A stretch of 64,000 bases of DNA, from the NCBI RefSeq assembly GCF_000004075.3, contig NC_026657.2:12896001-12960000 (forward strand), given 5' to 3'. The stretch comes from Cucumis sativus. Its lineage: Eukaryota > Streptophyta > Magnoliopsida > Cucurbitales > Cucurbitaceae. The position numbers were made by a program, and so were the translations under genes. The notes beneath the pieces were generated by a model, which worked only from the letters and a program-made list of their open reading frames with translations, searched no databases and was not told where the DNA came from. Of the stretch, positions 34,301-45,561 are shown one piece after another (positions within the stretch are counted from its first letter, which is position 1; each line of letters begins with the position of its first letter).

Positions 34301-37300
34301 AACAATTATTTTTTTTGTTTTTACTCTTTCTTCAATTGGCTGCATGTGTTATTTGTTCATCATTACCTAAGTAAAATTCCTATTCAAACAGGGAGGCCAG
34401 AATGGGAAGATTAAAAAATTCGGAAATAGGAATCAACTATACCAACCATCTGAGACCAGAATCTGTAACTTGTAAGGTATCTCACATATCCAGTCTTTAT
34501 TCGCCTGACATCGGATATTCTAAGTATTTCTCCTTGAGCTGTATTGGTTTCCACAAAGAGGACAGCAGAATTAAATTTGTTGCAGAACTTTGCAGATGCT
34601 CAAGAAAAGGAGTGTGCGGGTGATAGGATAAGCAGGTTTAGATATCAAGGTTTGGTGGATCAAAAACTTTCCAATAATGGAAACCTGGGCACTTCAAGGA
34701 CAACGCTATTGTTAAAGAATGAGGTGAACAAAAACATTCCTTCAACAAATGTAATTCTTTAAGGTTTATAATGTGTCTTTCTGAGTCTCCATTTATCAGA
34801 AATTTTGTAATTTTCAGCTTGGTGTAGTACTTTTGGATTGGTGTTTCTTTTAGTTTGTCGTGGACTCCGTTTGTGTTTATTTATTTATTTTTATTTTTTG
34901 GTATTCCTTTGTGTTTTCTTTTATTTTTTTTGTTGAATGCTCGGTTTTTTAATATATATGTATATATACATATATATATCACAAGTTTGAAAATGTCTTC
35001 ACTTATGGTTTCAGTTACTTTTCATGTGATTATGGGGAACATTTTGTTAGAAATAGTAGGTTGGGTCATGTTGAAACCCCAAGGATAGTTGAAATTTCTT
35101 TTGTCCTAATTTTTTATAATAAGAAATATTAGCATTTCTCCTTGTCTAGGGTTTTCACATAAATTTATGTTTGTTCTATATCTCTACTTTCAATACCTAT
35201 ACATTTAAAAGGTGAATGCCTTGTATTTTTAGTAAAATTGGGTGTTTTGGTGTTCACTCCATCCATTATTTGCTGGTGGCCCAACCCCACTGATCAGCGA
35301 AAGATTTCACCTATCATGAGGCCACTTTTGAAAGAGAATAAAGGGTTGAAGTTGTTAAAATTTTAACGTAGAGGCTTGGATGTAGTACCTATATATCTCT
35401 CCAAACATCCAATACCTACCACCATCGCCCTTCGGTTCCAAGGAAAATAGATTCTACATGTAATGGGTTTCACCATATTTCATTTTGCATGGACTAGAAA
35501 CTCGATACATTTTTATTCATATCAGAAGTGTGGCATTCAACTATCGTTTAACGTTGTTCAGTACTTAAACATAACTGGTGAATCATGAATTTCTTAGGGA
35601 GTAAAAGAGGGACATCCAGTTAGCCAGAGTGGTTTGCAAGAAGCCTCGATGAATGTTAAATCCATAAAAGACTTTGAGGGAGTGAAGGCTTGGGTAGAGA
35701 AAGATGCTGTGGGTGCTGAATTCAAGGTATTTTTTTATTTTTCCTTAGGTAATATCAACTTTTTTGAAAGAAAGTAGTAGTTTTTCACATCTTCGTTCTT
35801 AGTTTGTAACATACCCTGTCTCTCTTCCAGTATACTATCAGCAAGATCAATTGATACGAGGGCATATGGATAAGGAAGCTTAATGATTAGAAAAATGTTA
35901 TGATTGACTTGAGAAATTTTCCTCCGGAGTTATGCATGCTAATTTCGTTTATTTCCTTTTTAATAAAGGATGTTCTTTTTATCATTTTACAGGCTGAATT
36001 ATTAGAAAACTCGTGTATGGAGGAGGTGAAGAAAAGAAAAGAGATGGAAGAACTTCTAGAGAAAGAGAAAAGGGAAGTGGAACGGATAAACAAAGAGCGT
36101 GCTGAGCTTTTAAAAGAACTACAACATGTTGACGAGCAGAAATCGGTTCTTGATAGAAAAGCTTCGGAGTACCAGTGTGATATGGAGGAGCTGGAGAAGA
36201 AGATGTTTGCAGCTGTTGATCTTTTAGTAAGTTTCAAGGATAAGCGAGATAAATTGCTGATAGAGCGTGAAGGTGCAATGGACAAGCTTCGAAAGCTGAA
36301 GAATATTGTTAAAAGGGAACCTTCACGCTATCGCAATGCAGAAATGCCTATGTTCTCCTTCGTAGAAATAATTGAAGCAACGAGAAACTTTGATCCTTCC
36401 TGGAAGATTGGTGAGGGAAGACATGGCAGTGTTTATAAAGGCCTCCTTCGTCACATGGATGTTGCTCTAAAAATGTTTCCTTCGTATGGTTCTCATTCCC
36501 AATCAGCGTTTCAATATGAGGTAAAACTTGGCCAATAATAAAACAAGTCAACTGTCACAGCATTCTCATCTGAAAAAAAATCTAAAAAGTAAATTGCTTA
36601 AAGAAATGGTCAGTTCTGAAATGTGTTATCATTGAATACATCTGATCTATACAATTATTCTTAATTAGTTTCGTGATTTGAAGATAAACCTGGATACTGT
36701 ACTTCTCTGTAGCAGGCATTTTTAAGGAAAATTTTAACCAGACATTATCAACTAATCACTAAACTCAAAAGTTTAAATGAATAGTTTATAATAAATTCAA
36801 TATTCAAAACCACCGTGTGTTAACCTAGTGGTTGACAATGAAAGTAATGTAGGGTTTAAGAGAATGGATTAAAGTCATGGTTGTTCATCTACTTAAAATT
36901 TAATATTCCATGAGTTTTTGTGTAACCAAATATAGTGTGGTTAGATGATTGCTCAGTAAGAATAGGCAAAGTTGGTCCAAATAATTGTTGATATAAAAAT
37001 AAAAACGAAAATTGTGCTATTTTACTCTACCCTCATGGTTTCACATTCCATGTATGCTTGTAGATCAACATATCCAATATATGGACTACTATTAATATGA
37101 AAGAGGAGCAACCAACACTGAAGGGATTTAAATATCTTAGCCTAAGTCTCCACTAACCTAAAAAACTAGTAGATTAGCGTAAGTTGAATATTTTCACCAC
37201 GTTGTTCACATTCATGTCTTGCTTGCTGGTTTATGATTATACGCCAACAGATTTTTAACTACGTGTTTTGTTTTCTATTGTTGAGTTACAGGTTGAGGTC

Positions 37301-38331
37301 TTGAGTAGGGTTAGGCATCCCAACCTGGTTTCTATTATTGGAGCATGTCCAGAATCTAGGTTAATAGTGTATGAAAATTTAAAAAATGGCAGTTTGGAAG
37401 ACCACCTTGCCTGCAAAAATCACAATTGCCCACTTCCATGGCAGACACGGATTCGCATTGCTGCTGATATCTGCTCAGCCCTTATATTTCTACATTACAG
37501 CGACCCTTGCATTGTCCACGGGGATATAAAACCAAGCAAAATCCTACTTGATACCAATTTTATTGCCAAACTAGGTGGTCTGGGCATCTCTCGTTTGATC
37601 CCACAAGAAGAGAAGGCCTTTAATTCGGCCTCAATGTGTAATATATCGAAAGAAAATAATCCATATATAGATCCTGAATGTCTTGAGACTGGAAAGTTCA
37701 CTCCAGAATCAGACGTCTACTCCATTGGTGTTATTTTGCTGCGAATTTTAACTGGCAGAACACCTCCGGGTATTGTAGAAGATGTAAAATGTGCGATAGA
37801 AAATGACAACATTGTTGTCGTTTTAGACTCATCAGCTGGAGACTGGCCACATGATCTAGCAGAGCAATTAGCTCTTGTGGCATTGAGGTGCTGCAAGAAG
37901 GAAAAGTTGGAACGGCCTGACCTTGTCTCAGAATTATGGTGTGTTTTGGAGCCAATGAGATCCATTGCCTCAGCATCATGTTCGAGTTCGAAGAAACACC
38001 GAGTGCCTGCACATTTTACATGTCCGATTTTTCAGGTAAAAGTTTAGCCGAAAATGGTTTCCTGAGGATGTTTTGTAAATGTACATTTAAAGAGAGAGAG
38101 AGAGCTGATAGAGCGGGAAACTTACTGAAAAGCCTTTGATTGATTCAGGAAATTATGAAAGATCCACTCATTGCTGCAGATGGATTCACATACGAAGCTG
38201 ATGCAATAAGAGGATGGTTCAAAAGTGGCCACAACACTTCTCCAATGACAAATCTTAAACTTGAGCACTGTAATCTTGTACCAAATTATGCTCTTCTGAA
38301 TGCAATTCAAGAGTGGCAGCATCAGCTATGA
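25325..38331 (+). CDS. USP / coiled-coil / kinase-like / U-box protein (plant PUB family)
   Basis: Ten exons (25325-25493, 32715-32836, 33065-33186, 33859-33963, 34392-34476, 34586-34723, 35598-35726, 35993-36520, 37292-38035, 38149-38331) encode 774 residues. Order of domains: universal-stress-protein-like fold (about 15-160), variable linker, coiled coil (291-400), kinase-like domain (about 425-690), C-terminal U-box (706-774, CPIFQEIMKDPLIAADGFTY). The U-box recruits E2 enzymes, so the protein is a predicted E3 ubiquitin ligase. In the kinase-like part, the glycine loop (430-437) and Lys450 are kept. The catalytic loop reads HGDIKPSK, with Lys549 where Asn is expected, and the DFG site reads GLG (562-564), so the metal-binding Asp is missing. 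I infer a pseudokinase. The first intron is 7.2 kb because of the nested transposons. The Arabidopsis relatives are the PUB33/PUB52 type; I cannot name the exact orthologue. Confidence 0.9.
26319..27135. mobile_element. Foldback-like dispersed repeat, copy 1
   Basis: In the first intron of the U-box gene. The left arm (about 26319-26460, with AATACTCCTGAGCTTTG and a GTTTGGATGAACACC block) is related in inverse to the right arm (about 27005-27135, with GGTTTCCATCCAAAACTAAAAG and GAAACAAAGTAC). Similar short blocks (GTATTTTTGAAAC, ATACTCCTAAACTTTG in either direction) recur near 39755-39895 and 59570-59760. No coding capacity. The borders are approximate. Confidence 0.45.
27509..27702 (+). repeat. 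5' LTR of outer copia element
   Basis: 194 bp, TG...CA ends. It matches the interrupted 3' LTR (30426-30558 plus 32467-32534) along its length, with more than ten visible differences. Confidence 0.85.
28383..30410 (+). pseudogene. Remnant gag-pol of the outer copia element
   Basis: Broken frames carry copia gag features. LNGQNYFSWSQSVKMFL (about 28770-28820) is the gag N-terminal motif and ends at a premature stop at 28872-28874. The 29010-29300 frame holds the second gag half (ILGQRPLSSLMEVCHEVRLEEDR), followed by a short GCCTTCGCT repeat. A zinc-knuckle start CEHCKKQWH (near 29330) is damaged. The protease motif near 29597 reads DLGA instead of the usual D-S/T-G-A. The pre-integrase HFRLGHLNFKY (near 30010) follows a stop. 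A short piece like the end of copia RNase H (DVLTKGL) lies near 30330-30420. Non-functional. Confidence 0.8.
30426..30558 (+). repeat. 3' LTR of outer element, left part
   Basis: Matches the first 133 bases of the 5' LTR. It is cut at CAGAT (30554-30558), the target site of the inner element; the rest of the LTR resumes at 32467. Confidence 0.85.
30559..30795 (+). repeat. 5' LTR of inner element
   Basis: 237 bp, about 97% like the 3' copy. It holds two direct copies of a block of about 42 bp (TAGTTAGTAAAACA... followed by TTTAATTGTTTAAACTGTTA). Each block contains an inverted repeat AACAGTTTAA/TTAAACTGTT. A likely TATA region TTAATAAATACCCC lies near 30719-30732. Confidence 0.88.
30829..31332 (+). 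CDS. Inner-element ORF A, gag-like N-terminal region
   Basis: 167 codons starting from ATG 30829, twenty bases after the primer-binding site, as usual for gag. The N-terminal third has an acidic stretch and a predicted coiled coil (EESLGDLHRKIDRVMDNFEL), a pattern seen at the start of some plant Ty3/gypsy gags. The rest is rich in Arg, Asn and Gln (RNA-binding-like). No catalytic motif or zinc knuckle. It ends at a TAG in front of an A9 run (31351-31359), after which an open frame continues in another register. Function not recognised. Confidence 0.5.
   Translation: MADRRRIPAAGDNREQEEVEEIAALFPRTSTVRLLAVEESLGDLHRKIDRVMDNFELLNRRMDELPAPPRLEANAANSHNFDDRRGWRARGNQKNFNNQRDVRGTGIHSAEQNHRERRFGAQERRRPVQDYQEPLPRNQDYNQELQDWSSIDDEWQERTLNDHNRRF
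31350..32135 (+). pseudogene. Inner-element ORFs B and C, acidic proteins of unknown function
   Basis: Just after the A-run the frame is open to 31865 (TAA), and again in the same register to 32135. B is rich in Ser, Asn, Glu and Lys, with an acidic run (DSSDSEEE) and a highly charged C-terminus (EEKSNKEDEKEVSNTE). C ends with a hydrophobic, Phe/Ile-rich stretch. No family is recognised. A, B and C may be pieces of one older reading frame broken by stops and a slip at the A-run, or may depend on recoding. Confidence 0.4.
32224..32461 (+). repeat. 3' LTR of inner element
   Basis: 238 bp; same layout as the 5' LTR, with the duplicated palindromic block and terminal TGATGTAA/TTACATCA. Confidence 0.88.
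32467..32534 (+). repeat. 3' LTR of outer element, right part
   Basis: Resumes directly after the inner element's second CAGAT copy and ends in TTTTAACA, followed by the outer TATAT duplication. Confidence 0.8.
33335..33392 (-). repeat. tRNA-derived SINE head, reverse orientation
   Basis: On the minus strand, 33392-33372 reads TAGTTCAACTAGTTTAGCATA (A box). 33351-33335 reads GGACGTTCGAATCTCCC, containing a B box GTTCGAATC. The spacing between boxes fits a tRNA promoter. It lies in the intron between exons 3 and 4 of the U-box gene. Confidence 0.5.
33632..33689. repeat. Compound microsatellite
   Basis: A CA run (about 33632-33649), a TA run (33650-33662) and three and a half copies of AAAAGAT/AGATAAA follow one another in the intron between exons 3 and 4 of the U-box gene. 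Confidence 0.85.
35045..35201 (+). mobile_element. Solo LTR in U-box gene intron 6
   Basis: Starts TGTTAGAAATAGTAGGTTGG and carries the CTAGGGTTTTCACATAAAT block shared with the other copia LTRs here. A 5-bp CATTT occurs on both sides (35040-35044 and 35202-35206). The 157-bp length suggests internal loss. The right border is less certain because the end is not a clean CA. Confidence 0.55.
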
Positions 38332-40243
38332 CAACGTTGGTTTCGATTCCTTACACCTGCCAGAAGAGACTACAAACTGGCAAGGGTTGGTACAAAAGCT
38401 GTCCCATAATAACAGTTCATACATGTTATTTACATACCTATATCTTTCCATGTACAGAACATTGTTATAGACCTAAATAAAGCATAGTTTATACTGTTTA
38501 TTTAAACTTAGACAGATTAATTGTCTCTATGAAAATTTTGTTTTTCCAACTTGAATTGAATGCTTGAAAATGGGGGTTAAATTTGCTTTAAGGAAGTTCC
38601 TTGGGGTGAGGATTTTGTAGAGAGAGCAAACAAGAGGTAAATTTTCGTTCTTCAAAACCATTCTCAACAAAACGCTTTTATCCTACATTTGAATGAAATG
38701 AACACTTCTTAGTTGCAAAGGTGAAAGACTTCATCATTTGAATTATTGGAGATTTGCCTAGGGATCAGAGATTATCTTCTTTGACCACAGAAAAGCTACT
38801 GGATGGGTGGCCATTTGCTCTTACAAGTAAACAAAGCATGTGACTAAGTTATGAAAAGTGTTGTTAAATTTTGTACGAGTTGTGTAAAAATATTTCGAAG
38901 CCTTCAAAAGTTCTAAAGTTATCCATAAGCTTTTGAAAATGTTCTTTTTTTTTTTTTCAAAATTCTTTTGAACTTTAAAGTTTATCAAATACCTTTAAAT
39001 TTAAAATGAAAGTTTAAAAATACCTTTATGATCTTGATGAGATATTGCTAATTCCTTGAAAAGATGTCTATAGTTTAAAATAAGCAATTTTACGCCTTTA
39101 ACAAAAATGTTAAACAATGTCTTTATACTTTAAAAGTTGCATTAGAACCTCCTTAACAAAAATGTTAAACAATGCTCAAGTGGTTTATCTGCATCCTTTC
39201 ATCTCTGATTTCTATTTCCTCTCTCCCTCCATGACCTAATTTTTACTATTTTTTTTCTCCTTTTTCTCTTTTTTCTTCCCCCTTTTCTTAAATATCTTGT
39301 TCCTCTCATCCTGGTTAATTATTTGACCTTTATTTATCAAAAGAAAAAAAAAACTTTCATTGAAGGTATATAGACTATGATTGAAAGAAAGAGACTAATG
39401 GAATTAATGAGAGGCCTTATAGCACAGAAGAGGACACTACCAAGTGAGAGGCCTTGAGATTTTAATTTTAAGGAAAGCTTGAAAGAGAAGAAGAAAATTA
39501 CATGTAGACTACCAAATTTGTAGTGATCAAAGACTTTATTGAACTCTTTTGTGATACAAATTTACTATATTTATTGTGATTAGTAAAAAAGATTAATTAT
39601 GGGAGGTTAATGAAAGTTGGATGATATTTTTGAAATGATTAATTGGATTTCATTATGATTAAATGATAATGGTATTTTTATTTTATTAAAGTTGAAAGGT
39701 ATTATTAAAACTTTAAAAGATTCAAGTATATTTTTTTAAAAAAAACAAAATGTTAACAATTATCATCCAAAATCAAAGGTCAGGGTATCTTTCTTTTTTC
39801 TTTTTTCAATTTAAAGAGTATTATTGATACTTTTGAAAACTTAGGAATATCTTTTACTGAAAGCACAAAGTTTAGGAGTATTTTGATAATTTAGCCAAAA
39901 ATATGTCAACCATAGTTACATGGATCATTCAGTTACTGTATGGACAAGAAGATGTGATTGATTTAATCTAAATTTGTCTACTTGAGAGGAACAAGAATCA
40001 AAGAATGAGAATAAAAAAGAAATCTTTTGATCAACAATCCTCACTAGAATGCATGAAAGGAATTGAGACACGACCCTTATTTGTATGTTTTGAACCTCAA
40101 ATGAGTTGAATAATGTGATTTCTTATTTTCTGGAGCTGTGGAGGTCCCAACGTAGTTGATTTTGTTGTCATAAAATGAAAAGAAGAAGAAGAGTTGATGG
40201 CAATGGCCAATGGGTTTCTCAAAGGAAATAAGTTAGGAGTAGT
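38332..40243. other. 3' end of U-box gene and intergenic repeat DNA
   Basis: After the 3' untranslated region (to about 38480) the DNA is AT-rich. From about 38880 to 39895 it contains fragments related to the foldback repeat at 26319. The clearest is at 39755-39895, with an ATCATCCAAAATC block and AAGTTTAGGAGTATTTTGATAATTTAGCC at the right edge. No gene is supported. Confidence 0.45.
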
Positions 40244-40285
40244 TGGGCTGAAATAGAAAAGATGGGCCGTGAGTTGCCCGGCCCA
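40244..40285 (+). promoter_or_regulatory. Site II cluster upstream of the zinc-finger gene
   Basis: TGGGCT (40244-40249), TGGGCC (40263-40268) and GGCCCA (40280-40285) lie within 42 bases, about 150 bases before the likely leader exon. Such TCP-bound site II motifs mark promoters of growth and housekeeping genes in plants. A GC-rich stretch with ACGTACGCACGT (about 40302-40325) follows. Confidence 0.55.
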
Positions 40286-40708
40286 ACATCCAATTTTAGT
40301 AACGTACGCACGTTAACCGCGCGTGCGCCTGTGTAATATCCACGTCATATTAATTCCAATTTTACGTATTTTTGAAATTGAATTTTTAATTTGTAATTTG
40401 CCGGAGTAAACCAGGAAGAGAACAGAACAGGGCTTCATTTTTGTGCCTTTATATTTTCTCCTACAAACCTTCGTTTTCTTTTCTCTCTGAAGAAACTCTC
40501 CCAAACAAAAACTAAAAGGAAAAAAAAGAAAAAGAAAAAAAAACAGCTTCTCTCTTCTCCACCGATCACTTCCTCGAATTTTCCCGGCCCTCTTCCTCCG
40601 GCAACTCTTCCCAAATCCTCTCCCAATACGATCCGATCTGTCGGTTTATTTCTTTCTTTGAATCGATCTTTCTTGTTCTTACTGGTACGTGAACCGATCA
40701 CACTCACT

Positions 40709-40738
40709 TTTCTTTTCTTTTCTTTTCTTTTCTTTTTT
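40709..40738. repeat. (TTTTC)n microsatellite
   Basis: About five TTTTC units in the leader intron of the zinc-finger gene. A purine-rich (A/G) run at 40515-40545 lies in its leader exon. Confidence 0.8.
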
Positions 40739-41567
40739 TGGTTATTTTTGTTTAAGCGTGTTGCCTTTTGTATGTGTTTTCTTCTTCTGTCGATTACAGA
40801 TCACATGCCCGAGTTCTTGAATTGGTTGTTTCGTTATTTTCTTGCTAACCAATTTTGGTTTCGGTTCGTTTCGTTTGTTTTAGTGTTTTAATTGATGTCC
40901 CCAATTCATATTTCTTTGGTGGTCTGGTAGATTGATGGATGGAACGTAGTGTGTATGTCTATATTGGGCTTTTTCTAATAGTGGACGTAGCTTGACTGTT
41001 GTAATGATGTGAGATTTGTGTAATTAATTTTGAATGAGATGGCATTTAGAAAATGCTGACTTTTATTCGTTTCTTTTCCGTTGTTCTTGATTTCTTTCGT
41101 CGAGTTCCCAGAAGTGGTTTTGTTAATGTTGGGGAAAACCTATTGAATTCTCTTCGTTTTCTTATGATATATATTTTTTTTGTATGATTAATTTTTTCTT
41201 TTCTAGGATATATCTTTTTAATAAATTACGGATAATAGTTTTTTCCCCTGTTATAATCAGTGGAATGAATTCTTTACTTGAGGGCCAACAGTTGAATCTG
41301 GCGTGGTCATATGTTCATCTAGAAAGTTTTTTTGCCCTTTCTCCATTGCAAAGTTTTTTCTGTGTGCTAGCTCATTCTTAGTGGATGGAGAGCTTTCTTT
41401 CTTTTCTGTATGCAGCACACTCTTACAGCTAAGAGCTTGTGCTTTATCTCTGATTGGTGTAGTTGTATGGCTAGGGTCGCTAGGTACTGCTTTCCAGCAT
41501 GTAATGTATTTTCTTATATTATGCAGTGCTCCTGCCCTTGAATTTTGGGTTTAAAACTTGTGTGTAG

Positions 41568-44500
41568 ATGCCAGTTGCAAAACTCAAGGCCTCTAACTAT
41601 CCAGATGTGATGAAACCGGAGGAGGGAAATGACTCTCTAGACACTATTATTAGACAGGCAATCGGAAAAGAACCTTTTCTTTCTTTCTCAAGAGCTGGTG
41701 AGAGTCCAGTCCAGTGGATTCAACTACTTCATGCTCTCGACCAACAAGGTATTAGAATTGTTCAACTAAATCAAACTGCAATGAAAGGGCTCTCTCTGAA
41801 ATGTTGTTGTGCTGATAGTTAATTCTAATCTTCGGAGTATTGGAGTGGCATATTATGCCCTTTGGATGTAAGATTATTGTGTTACATTTACTTGCATTTC
41901 AAGTCAATGGTATAGAATAATCCTTTGGTATATACAACATTTTTGGACATGCTCAGTGGCTGGGATCAGGAACAAATCTGCTTGAATTTCTTTAGCATAT
42001 TTTTCAAATTTCTTCTTTTTGTTAAGCTTTGTCATCTTTTGCGTGTATACGGGCATGCCCATGCCTCTGCTCTTTATTGTCCATACAACAGTATTCATAT
42101 GCAATAACAAAGCCTCCTAGAAGGGAGTCAATTTTTCATTTAACGAATATTATTCTTTAATAGCTTTGAGACATATTTTGTCTTTTTTTTTTTTCATCAG
42201 AACTCCCAGGTTGGCCTTTGCTGTCTCCTTTAAAGATTCAAATGCAGAAGTGTGAGAAGTGTGCCCGGGAATTTTGCTCAGTTATCAATTATAGAAGACA
42301 TATAAGAGTGCATCATAGGCTGAAAAAGCTTGATAAGGTGTTTCTTTTCTACTCTCAGATGTTAATTCTTTTTACTTTTATGAAAATCACTTGACATGTT
42401 GTGTTTGGAACCATGTGCTTGCCGACTAGTAAATTTTTTTTGTGATTTTTCCTTCTAATATTCTTTTTTCTCATTGATTTCTTGCTTGCTTGAACATACA
42501 TGTTCTTTGCACTTTGTAGGATTCTGCCAAAAGTAGGGATCTACTGGCAGCATTCTGGGACAAGGTAATCTTTGTCCACTATCCTCGTCCATTTGTTTTA
42601 CGCAGGCTCATTATTTATTTCAAAACTTGTTCATTGTTGTCATCCTGTATAGTTGAATTCCTTTATTAAAAGCTCATTCATCGGTGTCTTATACAGCTAA
42701 CCTGGGAGGAGACAAAGGAGGCTGTCTCATTTAAGAACGTTTCAATTGAGGCAAGTTTTAACTCAGCTTCCTTACTTTATTTTTTTTAATCTTGAAATTC
42801 TTGAATAGAGCGTTTGTATCCTTTTCTTTGCAGCCTTAAAATCATTGGATAGAAATAAAAAATGAACATACTCTGAAAGAAAATCCTTGCAGTTTTTAGA
42901 TACTCTGTTTTGTATTCTCTTAAATGATTAATGTCTGTAAACATATAGGGAATACAAGGGTCAGCCGTAATCAAGAATCTGACAGCTATCATTGGGAAAC
43001 CAGGATTTTCTGCTCTACCACATGTCTATTTGAGGGCAGGTTCTGCCCTTTTGGTATGTTCATGTTCCACCAGCCTTTATTTTGGGATCCATTGGTCATC
43101 AGTGAACTATTGTGAATGAATATAAATTTTAATTGCATACCCGAACCTTTTCAGGATATTGTACAAGGTAGACCATCTAGGTTTCCGCTATCTTCCCAGG
43201 AGTTATTTGAAATTCTTGACAATGCAAGCGAAAAAACGTTCCTATGTGGAACAGCTGTCTCGATGCAAAAATATATATTTGATGGGGATGCTGTAAAGAT
43301 TGGTCTTGAAACTAAAAACTTAGTTGCTTGCATGAGCTTCTTGTTAGAAGAGAAATTGGTAAGTTGTCTACCTTTAATTTTTTGTACGTTGATCAGGTTT
43401 TGTCTATCTGATAGTTATTGCTTCATTGCAGATTTCGGTTGTATACAAGTAATATGCTGTTATGTAATCATATACTCATATGGACTTGATTGCCTTTTTT
43501 TTTTTTTCTCTTATCTCTCTCTTTTTCTTGGTTCATTAACCTGTGACTTATTGTTTTCTTTAAGGTCAAAACATGGCTTGCTGATAAGGATGCTGAAGCT
43601 TTAAGGTGCCAAAAGTTGCTGGTAGAGGAGGAAGAAGCTGCTCAAAGGAGGTACATCTATTATCATCATCTAAGTTCTGTCCGAACACTCACGGCTATCA
43701 AAAAAAAATATATCATCTAATTTCCCATTCTTTTTTGGTACCTTCCTGTGAATTCTTACTAGAGTAGCCTGATCTAGCTGGATATAATAGACCTTGGTCA
43801 TGTAGTCAGAGAGTAGGTAAAAAGTATTCTTACATCAATAGTCATGTAGCTAGATCAATGGTAAGTGTGCTACTTGATAGAGAACAAAAATCTACTCTGT
43901 TATATTATTTCTTGGTGAGGAACAAGATTATCTCAACCAGTATACTTCGACTGTATGATTATCCTGGTGTTCTTAAGAAAGACACACGAACTAGTATCTC
44001 CTTGTGGAGATTCATTGAACCCTTAGGAAAAAAAATACAAGCAAAATAACCTTGTTAAGAATACTTACTGTTCAAAAACTTGCTTGTGAATTCTGTGTAC
44101 TAGATTGCTTGTTCCTCACTAGTGTAGTCAAATGTAACTCTGTAGACAAGCGGAGTTGTTGGAAAGAAAAAGGCAGAAGAAGCTAAGGCAGAAAGAACAA
44201 AGGTCAAAGGAGCAAAAACTTGAAGAGAAGGCTGATATCGAGGGGAGTGTAGATGAAATGATTGAAGATGGGTTACTTGAAGAATCATCTAGCCCTCAGA
44301 CTGAATGCCATTCAGAAAGGGACTCTCTGGGGATATTGCCTGATCACACTCCATCTTCTATTGAAACATCTCAACATTCTCTAACTGATGAAGATGAAGA
44401 CTCCGAGTCTCATTCTGGGTTTCATAATGGCTACCCTGAACATCTTCCTGCTGATCACAATGGTGAACAGCAGAAAATACAAATGAATGGCCATAAGCAT

Positions 44501-45561
44501 GTAATCTCCCAGTGGCAGGCATTGCCTAAGACACAAAGGGGACTTTCTAATGGTTATCGTGCAGATCAAAATTATCAGGGACTCAAAAATGGAGATATGC
44601 GAAGGCATGGAAACCATGTGCAATCAAGGGCTGCACCCATTGTTAATGGGAAAAAGGTATGGAGCCGGAAGCCAAAGCCAGAAAGAGATGGAGATCGTTT
44701 TCAGGCCAGGATACAGGAAGAGGCAACGACCCAGGCAGAGGAAATTAAGAGCCATGAAGTTTTGATAGGTTCTATTTCAGTGGCATTAGGAAATTGCAAT
44801 CAAGAGAGTAAAGATCCAGTTGGAACCCCAGATGATTACCAGGACGGTCATCAAACGCCTAAGAAGATCAATAATCATTTGGAGAAATTCGTTAAGCCAG
44901 ATTCAATTCAAACTGCAACAAATCGAGTGATGGTTAAGCTTTGGAGGCCAGTTAGTCGTAATGGAACCAAATATGCAATGCCAGATCAAAGTGAAAATGG
45001 CGAGTCTGAAGCTGAAGTGACAACTGAAAAGCTAGAGGATCAGGCCCTTCTGAATGTATATTCTCCACATTCCTTGGATGGTGACACTGCAGACTTTGGA
45101 AACGACTCTTTTATCCAGGAAGAACCTGCACTACCCGTTGGCTTGGAGTTCTCTAGTCGTGCTGCAAAAGCTTTCCTTGCACAAAGTAAGTTCACATTTA
45201 TTTTTTACTTCATCTGGTGTGAAAGGTGATAGTTGGCAGTTGCCATAATATCCAAAACTTGAACTGTTTTGTTGATACAGGGTGGAAGGAGGCCATAACA
45301 GCCGATCATGTCAAATTGAATCTACCCTCAGATTCTGAATCTTCTGGATGTTTTCAATTGCAAAATGAGAACGAAACCAACTTCGACAGAGGCGTTGTTG
45401 TTAATAATGGCAATACAATTTTGATAAATTTGGAGGCTCCCAAGTCCTCAGCAAATGAAGCTGCTGGGAAGACCACCACCAAGTTCAGGACAAAATTTGA
45501 AAAGGGTGCGAAGATAAAGTACATTCCCAAACTTCGAACTACTACTACTACTACTACCTAA
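41568..45561 (+). CDS. C2H2 zinc-finger protein with charged coiled-coil region
   Basis: Nine exons (41568-41748, 42201-42337, 42520-42564, 42697-42750, 42949-43053, 43155-43358, 43565-43650, 44146-45185, 45281-45561) encode 710 residues. One classical C2H2 finger is seen: Cys78, Cys81, His94, His98. A conserved-looking helical region follows (about 100-270), then a Lys/Glu/Arg-rich coiled coil (about 260-310) and a long disordered acidic/Asn-rich tail ending in seven Thr. One finger suggests RNA, DNA or protein binding; plant homologues are annotated only as zinc-finger or NST1-like proteins, so the role is unknown. A leader exon probably ends at 40684 and its intron ends directly at the ATG. 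The intron 42751-42948 has a GC donor (GAG/GCAAGT). Confidence 0.82.

Noticed and set aside
36815..36900. SINE-like patch (CCTAGTGGTTGAC) in U-box gene intron 8
   Set aside because: The A-box resemblance is weak and no acceptable B box follows.
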